A DNA stretch of 38,104 bases from Ignavibacteriaceae bacterium. Its GTDB lineage: Bacteria; Bacteroidota; Ignavibacteria; Ignavibacteriales; Ignavibacteriaceae. Positions 33,077 to 38,104 of this stretch are shown here, piece after piece. The DNA lies in contig JADLAF010000145.1 in the NCBI GenBank assembly GCA_020848375.1, positions 1 through 38,104 of the forward strand. Direction: 5' to 3'. Made by a program: the position numbers and the translations under genes. The notes beneath the pieces are model-generated. The model ran no database searches, had not been told where the DNA came from, and saw only the letters and a list, made by a program, of their open reading frames with translations. Each line of letters opens with the position of its first letter. The first letter of the stretch is position 1.

Positions 33077-34360
33077 TTAAATAAAAATTTGTTTCTGTTT
33101 TTGAAGATACGATTTGAATGAACCTATCAGATACATACTTCCGGTTACAGCAAAAGCATCTTCCGGTTTAGCTTTTGTATATATTGATGTGAAAAAATCT
33201 TCAATTGATGCAAGCGGCAAAACTTCGAATCCTTTTGCTTCAGCAATTCCCTGCATTTGTTTCATGGTCATGCCTCTGTCGAAATCAAGCTCGTACAGAA
33301 ATATTCTTCCGCTGACTGTTCTTAGTTCAGTAAGCATTTCATCTGCATTCTTGTCTGATAGTGCCGTGAAAACAATGGAAAGATTTTTTTTATTAACTAA
33401 TTGTGATTTAATCTGGTTTACAAATGCGGTTATACCGGCGGGATTATGGGCAGAATCCAGTATCAGAAGGGGTGAACTTGAAAGCACTTCAAATCTGCCT
33501 TCTAAACCCGTATTGTTAATTACATTTTGTATTCCGCGTTTAAAAACTGACTCATCCTGAAGTTCTAATACCTTCCGGATGCTTAAAATGGCTAAAGCTG
33601 AATTAATAAACTGATGTTGACCCTTAACGGGAGGAACAATATCTGACAAAATTAAACTGTCATCGTAAAAATGATACTTTTCCGGATAAATAGCAAGATT
33701 TCTTTTAATTTCGTAAAAATCAGCATTTTTCTCATCCGCAATCTTCTTTAGCTCTGACAGGGCTTCATGTTGTATTAAACCCGCAAAAACAGGGATTCCG
33801 GGCTTAATTATTCCCCCTTTCTCTCTGGCTATTTCAGCCAGGGTGTTCCCAAGAATAGCCGTATGTTCTAAAGATATTGAGGTTATAATTGTCGCAATCG
33901 GACTTAGCAAGTTAGTCGAGTCCAGTCGCCCCCCCAGTCCGGTCTCGATAACAGCAACTTCCACTCCTGAGTCCCTGAAATTACAGAATCCCAGAACGGT
34001 GGTCACCTCAAAAAAGGTCAGTCCGGAGGAAATAATATACTCTTTGTGCTGTTCCCAGAAATTGGAGATGTAAGAATCATCAATTTCTGCCCCGTTTACC
34101 TTAATCCTCTCATTAAACCTGACAAAATGGGGGGAGGTATAAAGACCTGTTTTATAACCTGCCTCCATAAGAATACTTGCCAGGAATGAACTGGTACTCC
34201 CCTTACCCACAGACCCGGCAATATGAAATGACTTAAAAGAATTTTGCGGGTTGCCATTCAACTCCAGAAACTCCCTGGTTGCATCCAGGGAAAGTCTAAT
34301 GCCCCTGTTTCTTAGATTAAAGAGTTCATCCGGATTAAATCTGGGATTGGATGAGTTCAA
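33077..34360 (-). CDS. folC: Folylpolyglutamate synthase / dihydrofolate synthase
   Basis: The Mur-ligase-type enzyme has the P-loop HIAGSVGKGSTSSFLAS, the nearby YTSPHFVRFNERI loop, LEHTAILGNTLAEIAREKGGIIK with its carbamylated-type Lys, GLEGRFEVL and LDSAHNPAGI. It adds glutamates to folates and completes the folP pathway. I chose the TTG at 34360: it makes a TTGA overlap with the pyrD stop and leaves 427 residues, close to the family norm. The frame also starts at a TTG at 34414, but that would intrude 58 bases into pyrD. No ATG is available before the first conserved helix. Confidence 0.92.
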   Translation of the reverse strand: MNSSNPRFNPDELFNLRNRGIRLSLDATREFLELNGNPQNSFKSFHIAGSVGKGSTSSFLASILMEAGYKTGLYTSPHFVRFNERIKVNGAEIDDSYISNFWEQHKEYIISSGLTFFEVTTVLGFCNFRDSGVEVAVIETGLGGRLDSTNLLSPIATIITSISLEHTAILGNTLAEIAREKGGIIKPGIPVFAGLIQHEALSELKKIADEKNADFYEIKRNLAIYPEKYHFYDDSLILSDIVPPVKGQHQFINSALAILSIRKVLELQDESVFKRGIQNVINNTGLEGRFEVLSSSPLLILDSAHNPAGITAFVNQIKSQLVNKKNLSIVFTALSDKNADEMLTELRTVSGRIFLYELDFDRGMTMKQMQGIAEAKGFEVLPLASIEDFFTSIYTKAKPEDAFAVTGSMYLIGSFKSYLQKQKQIFI

Positions 34361-35274
34361 AGAGTAAAGCTGCCGGTTAGTTCTGAAAGTGAATTGATTT
34401 TTTGAGTAAGGCAATATTCAGTCAGATTATCAAGGAAATTGATTGCGGAGCCAGGATTAACAAAATTTATGGTACCCAACTGTACTGCTGAAGCTCCGGC
34501 GATCATGAATTCGATTACGTCCTGCCAGACAGAAATACCCCCAATTCCAATAATGGGGATATCAGCATTTTTTCTTATTTCGAGTACCTTTGCGAGTGCA
34601 ACTGGTCTAATTGCGGGTCCGGAAAGTCCGCCTGTAACATTTTTAATTTTTGGTCTTCTGCTGTAAATGTCGAAAGCTGTTCCCACAAGTGTATTAATTG
34701 CAGACACTGCATCTGCCCCTTCTTCTTTTGCGATGCGTGCAAATTCTGATATGCGGGCTACATTCGGAGAAAGTTTAATGGCTAAAAATTTACTGGTTGC
34801 CCCCCTGGTAAGATTCGTAATTTTGGAAACCAAAGCAGGATTATTACCAAATTCTAATCCGCCGTCTTTCACGTTCGGACAGGAAACATTAATCTCAAAC
34901 CCATCAATACGTTCTTCAGAGTCAAGAAGGCGCACACATTCCAGATATTCCTCCGGGGATGAAGCGGCAACATTGCAAATCAGTGCAGTATCATAATTCT
35001 TGAAGAAGCCCACTTTAGATTTTAGGTATTCTTCAACTCCAACATTAGCTAGTCCTATGGCATTAAGCATCCCAGTGGGAGTTTCGACTATTCTCTGCGG
35101 AGCATTTCCTTTTCTTGGTTTTAGAGAAAGTGATTTTGTAACAACTCCCCCAATTTTATTGAGGTCAGTGAACTCTGCAATTTCCTGCCCGTAGCCAACT
35201 GTACCTGATGCCAATAAAATCGGATTTTTAAGAGTCAGATTAGGAAGTTTAACTGAAAGATCAACCGAACTCAT
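34357..35274 (-). CDS. pyrD: Dihydroorotate dehydrogenase, class 1B catalytic subunit
   Basis: The 305-residue flavoprotein shows LKNPILLASGTVGYG (about 15-29), the FMN-binding NVSCPNVKDGG with the catalytic Cys, INTLVGTAFDI, GGLSGPAIRPVAL and IPIIGIGGI..DVIEFMIAGASAVQLGT. Use of Cys rather than Ser as base and the partner pyrK mark it as the NAD-linked 1B type. It oxidises dihydroorotate to orotate in pyrimidine synthesis. It overlaps pyrK by 4 bases (ATGA) and folC by 3 (TTGA). Confidence 0.96.
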   Translation of the reverse strand: MSSVDLSVKLPNLTLKNPILLASGTVGYGQEIAEFTDLNKIGGVVTKSLSLKPRKGNAPQRIVETPTGMLNAIGLANVGVEEYLKSKVGFFKNYDTALICNVAASSPEEYLECVRLLDSEERIDGFEINVSCPNVKDGGLEFGNNPALVSKITNLTRGATSKFLAIKLSPNVARISEFARIAKEEGADAVSAINTLVGTAFDIYSRRPKIKNVTGGLSGPAIRPVALAKVLEIRKNADIPIIGIGGISVWQDVIEFMIAGASAVQLGTINFVNPGSAINFLDNLTEYCLTQKINSLSELTGSFTL

Positions 35275-36035
35275 ATAATAATATCATTCAGATTAAATAC
35301 GGGACCATCTTTACAAATTAGTTTATAGGTGTCTTCACTTTGAACGTGTTCAATAGGACAACCCTGACATATTCCGAAACCGCAAGCCATGGCACTTTCA
35401 ACAGATGCCTCAACTACAATTTTGTTATCAGCGAAATACTTTTTTATTGCCTTTATCATACCGTTGGGTCCGCAAGTAAAAACTCTGTATTGCGTTTCAA
35501 AGAGTAAATTATTTATATCTTTCAAGCAGTCAATTACATTCCCCTTCAACCCTTCTGAACCGTCTTCGGTAGTTATGAAAAGATTAGTTAAACCATGTTT
35601 GATAATATCCTGTGATGATCTGCCACCAACTATCGTAATAATTTCCTTATCTCTATTCAGCAACTCTTTAGTAAGATAGGGGAAAGGAGCAGCTCCAAGA
35701 CCGCCCGATATAATTACCGTTTTTTTTTCATTAAACGTGAGGTTGAATCCATTGCCAAGCGGACCGAGGATGTCAACATAATCATTGAGTTTTTTTTGCG
35801 AAAGAATTTTTGTCCCCTCCCCCATTACATTAAACATTACTGAGATTCGGTCATTGTTAACGTCACATATACTAAATGGCCTGCGCAGCAATGGAAATAA
35901 GTTATCATTAACTCTCAGGTTAAGAAACTGACCTGGTGCTATAACGTTGGCTATAGACGGTGCTTCAAACTCAATGAGATGAATATTCTCAGCTATTTTT
36001 TTATTATCTGTTACGCATGCAAGAGCCTGATACAC
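35271..36035 (-). CDS. pyrK: Dihydroorotate dehydrogenase electron-transfer subunit
   Basis: The 254-residue subunit has the FAD motif LRRPFSICD (about 51-59), the NAD-binding GGLGAAPFPYL, the GGRSSQD loop and a C-terminal 2Fe-2S site with Cys residues in ACGFGICQGCPIE and a further Cys near IKLICKDGP. It passes electrons from PyrD FMN through FAD and the iron-sulfur cluster to NAD. The start is a GTG at 36035: a stop lies three codons upstream and no ATG follows soon. It is the first gene of the operon through ftsE. Confidence 0.95.
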   Translation of the reverse strand: MYQALACVTDNKKIAENIHLIEFEAPSIANVIAPGQFLNLRVNDNLFPLLRRPFSICDVNNDRISVMFNVMGEGTKILSQKKLNDYVDILGPLGNGFNLTFNEKKTVIISGGLGAAPFPYLTKELLNRDKEIITIVGGRSSQDIIKHGLTNLFITTEDGSEGLKGNVIDCLKDINNLLFETQYRVFTCGPNGMIKAIKKYFADNKIVVEASVESAMACGFGICQGCPIEHVQSEDTYKLICKDGPVFNLNDIII

Positions 36036-36070
36036 GATGATGATTTACTTTTCTTTTGTAACTGTTACTT

Positions 36071-38104
36071 TTATTTAAGAATAGTCATTTTCTTGTGTGA
36101 AGTAAATTTATCAGTCTTCAGCCGGTAAAAATAAACGCCGGATGAAAGCGGAAATTCAGAAAGACTCAGCCGTATTGAATGTGTTCCCTGTTCAAAAATC
36201 TGGTTTTCAGCCAAAGATGCAACTTTATTTCCTAAAATATCAAATACGGATAATTCGACTGATGAGTTCTCTGGCAAAGAAAAACTAATATTAGTTTCAG
36301 GATTAAACGGATTCGGATAGTTTTGATACAGTGTATATTCATCCGGAATAACATTCTCACCTTCATTTTTTACATCAGTTAGTGCCGGATTTCTTTTGAT
36401 AGCATTATCCACATACACAGCCCCGGAACGTAACCCGTTGGGGCTTTGCTTAATTACAATACTATGAAAGAGTTTATCGCCAGTGCCTGTTATAGCTGAA
36501 ATCGGAATTTCTACCCATTTCCATCCGGTCCAGTCAAGTGTATCGGCTTTAACAATAACGTTTGAAGATGTATTAAAGTAAAACCAGTATTCAAGATAAT
36601 TATTACTTAAATCACCGTAGACCCAAAGTCCGAAAGTCTCATTACTGTTTGAACCGATATTAGGTTTGTCAGAATTAAAGGTGCGGCATACACCGCCTAT
36701 CCCGGTGAAGAGATAACTTATTTTACCACTGAATGCTCCGGAATATTTTTCTTCATTGACAATGGTAAATGTAGTTGCGTTCGGGTCAGTACCAATCGTG
36801 CTACCGCTGTAGTTTGGGTCTTTCCAGTTTTTAATTAATTCAAAATCATCTAGTAAGACGCCGGCAACATATATGCTATCAGCAGTTTTGAAAGGAATCG
36901 TCTGTGCAGTCCCGAGTGACGTACCAAGAATGTTTTTAATTTCAGACCCAACAAGAATAGAATAGTCCGCTGAATACCTAAGCGGAACCTGGGGGGAAAA
37001 CGTAATTGTTCCTCTGCCGTCGAGTTCGGTATAAGTCACATTTTTAATGAGAACTGATTGTCCGTTAAAATCATTTAGCGAAACATTCTGATTGATGCTT
37101 GAAGTAAGCAACGGAGTATCAAAATGAAGACTGATTTTTACGGTATTGCTTATCCCCTGCTGGTTTAATGCCGGATAAGTCTCAACCACATTCAGAGGGG
37201 CCGTACTTCTGGTTACAAAACTGAATTCCAATCCGCCAAGAATTTTTCGGTTATTATAATTAACAGCCGAAGTATCAAATCTTACCTGATAGACCTGACC
37301 TAATTGATACAAACTGGTTGGTTTAAAAACCATTGTTCTCCCGGAGTTTTCCCATGTAAATACTCCTGTAACGGAGGGAGTGATTGAAAAAGCTGCCTGA
37401 GCGACAGATTTTTTCATCCTCTGGGAGAATGAAATTTTTACGGTCTGATTAGCCCAGACACTGTCGGTTGAAGCCGCAGGTATGTAGGATAGTATATAAG
37501 GCGAAGTTGTGTCTTTCGACACCAACTGTAAATAAAAGGACCAGTCCCAATAAATACCCGGGTCGGTATGGGAGTTACAAGTAGGATCAATATTGGGATA
37601 GTTTGTCTGCATCCAGGTGCGCCATGCGCTATTTTGCCACTGGTTATGACCAATGATTCTGTTAAGATTGAAAGGTATATTATAACGGACAGAAAAATGG
37701 TTAAATAAGTTAGCGGAGGCAGTGTACATTTCATCAGTGTACCAGGCCGGATTGTCAACAAATCCTTCATGTTCAACACCAAGACTGTACCCGTTCCAGC
37801 AGACGGCGTGCCATGCACGGTTCATTTCGCGCACCAACTGAACAATATACCCGTCTGAACTGCGGATGATATAATGAGTTGCGGCATCTGCATCCGGATT
37901 TTTAAGCCATGAAAGTGAACCCGCGAATCCACCTTGAGTAGTGTGTACAACTGAAAACTGATGTGAGATGCTTCCATTGGTAAAATTCGGACTTGGATCC
38001 CAAATCGCCGGACCATAATCTTCTGATTCAATATATACCGGATCTTTCCCGGGTTTTACATAATCAGGAAAAATGGAAAGGTCAATACTGGTGTATGCAG
38101 GCAC
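36071..38104 (-). CDS. Secreted N-acetylmuramoyl-L-alanine amidase-like protein with T9SS sorting domain (5' end missing)
   Basis: The gene runs past the right edge, so the signal peptide is not visible; 677 residues are present. It opens with an Amidase_2 domain: SVVHTTQGG (about 51-59, zinc His), RIIGHNQWQ (second His) and a DPTCNSHTDPGIYWDW stretch with Cys/His and the family DPG. Two Big_5-like domains follow (YIPAASTDSVWANQTVKISFS and TYPALNQQGISNTVKISL), then a carbohydrate-binding-like beta domain with LLDDFELIKNW (about 415-580), and a T9SS sorting domain with [13 protein letters not shown]. It probably cleaves or binds peptidoglycan outside the cell. Confidence 0.88.
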   Translation of the reverse strand: MPAYTSIDLSIFPDYVKPGKDPVYIESEDYGPAIWDPSPNFTNGSISHQFSVVHTTQGGFAGSLSWLKNPDADAATHYIIRSSDGYIVQLVREMNRAWHAVCWNGYSLGVEHEGFVDNPAWYTDEMYTASANLFNHFSVRYNIPFNLNRIIGHNQWQNSAWRTWMQTNYPNIDPTCNSHTDPGIYWDWSFYLQLVSKDTTSPYILSYIPAASTDSVWANQTVKISFSQRMKKSVAQAAFSITPSVTGVFTWENSGRTMVFKPTSLYQLGQVYQVRFDTSAVNYNNRKILGGLEFSFVTRSTAPLNVVETYPALNQQGISNTVKISLHFDTPLLTSSINQNVSLNDFNGQSVLIKNVTYTELDGRGTITFSPQVPLRYSADYSILVGSEIKNILGTSLGTAQTIPFKTADSIYVAGVLLDDFELIKNWKDPNYSGSTIGTDPNATTFTIVNEEKYSGAFSGKISYLFTGIGGVCRTFNSDKPNIGSNSNETFGLWVYGDLSNNYLEYWFYFNTSSNVIVKADTLDWTGWKWVEIPISAITGTGDKLFHSIVIKQSPNGLRSGAVYVDNAIKRNPALTDVKNEGENVIPDEYTLYQNYPNPFNPETNISFSLPENSSVELSVFDILGNKVASLAENQIFEQGTHSIRLSLSEFPLSSGVYFYRLKTDKFTSHKKMTILK

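Overview
The window looks like a chromosomal segment from the Bacteroidota/Chlorobi/Ignavibacteria assemblage, most likely Ignavibacteria. Three large secreted proteins end in type IX secretion (T9SS) sorting domains, two of them carrying the YPNPFNP signature common in that group. The core genes (FtsY, PgsA, PurF, NadB, ParAB, CdaA, FolP, Rho, PyrD/PyrK) are in short, tightly overlapping operons, and a promoter-like element upstream of tRNA-Arg fits the Bacteroidota TAnnTTTG pattern. The taxonomic call is an inference from sequence style; no marker tree was made.

Bases 1 to about 2643 are different: this is the right end of an integrated element, probably a small tail-less or filament-like prophage. 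It holds the 3' end of a probable structural gene, a lytic transglycosylase with a C-terminal membrane anchor, a coiled-coil protein, a very basic 59-residue protein, a strong terminator, a second perfect hairpin, a convergent gene for a secreted protein of unknown function, and a 288-base control region with three palindromes spaced exactly 22 bases apart. It stops at a 28-base site (2644-2671) that matches the Escherichia coli dif site in 22 of 28 positions, including an unbroken 19-base core. This suggests a Xer-dependent element integrated at the replication terminus. The left junction lies outside the window.

From 2684 to the right end the sequence is ordinary chromosome. Most genes (30 protein genes and one tRNA) are on the minus strand, which is co-oriented with a fork travelling left towards dif. 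Clusters from left to right: lipid kinase-ftsY-pgsA-subtilase-purF; tRNA-Pro(GGG) with a MerR regulator abutting it; HAD phosphatase-aroQ-two unknowns; ppx (plus strand) convergent with nadB; nadB-Yip1 protein-DUF5683 protein-parB-parA; glycosyltransferase-cdaA-folP; nagA-rpe-PASTA protein. A plus-strand island follows (NFACT/RqcH-like gene-nagB, tRNA-Arg(ACG), tadA, adk), then a long minus-strand operon pyrK-pyrD-folC-rho-M23 peptidase-pdxA-ftsE, and an amidase gene cut by the window edge.

The observations most worth following are the dif-integrated element with its periodic palindromes, the physical linkage of tadA to tRNA-Arg(ACG) (the substrate of its enzyme), a glycosyltransferase whose reading frame has no ATG, GTG or TTG in the expected start region, and parAB lying only about 15 kb from dif.
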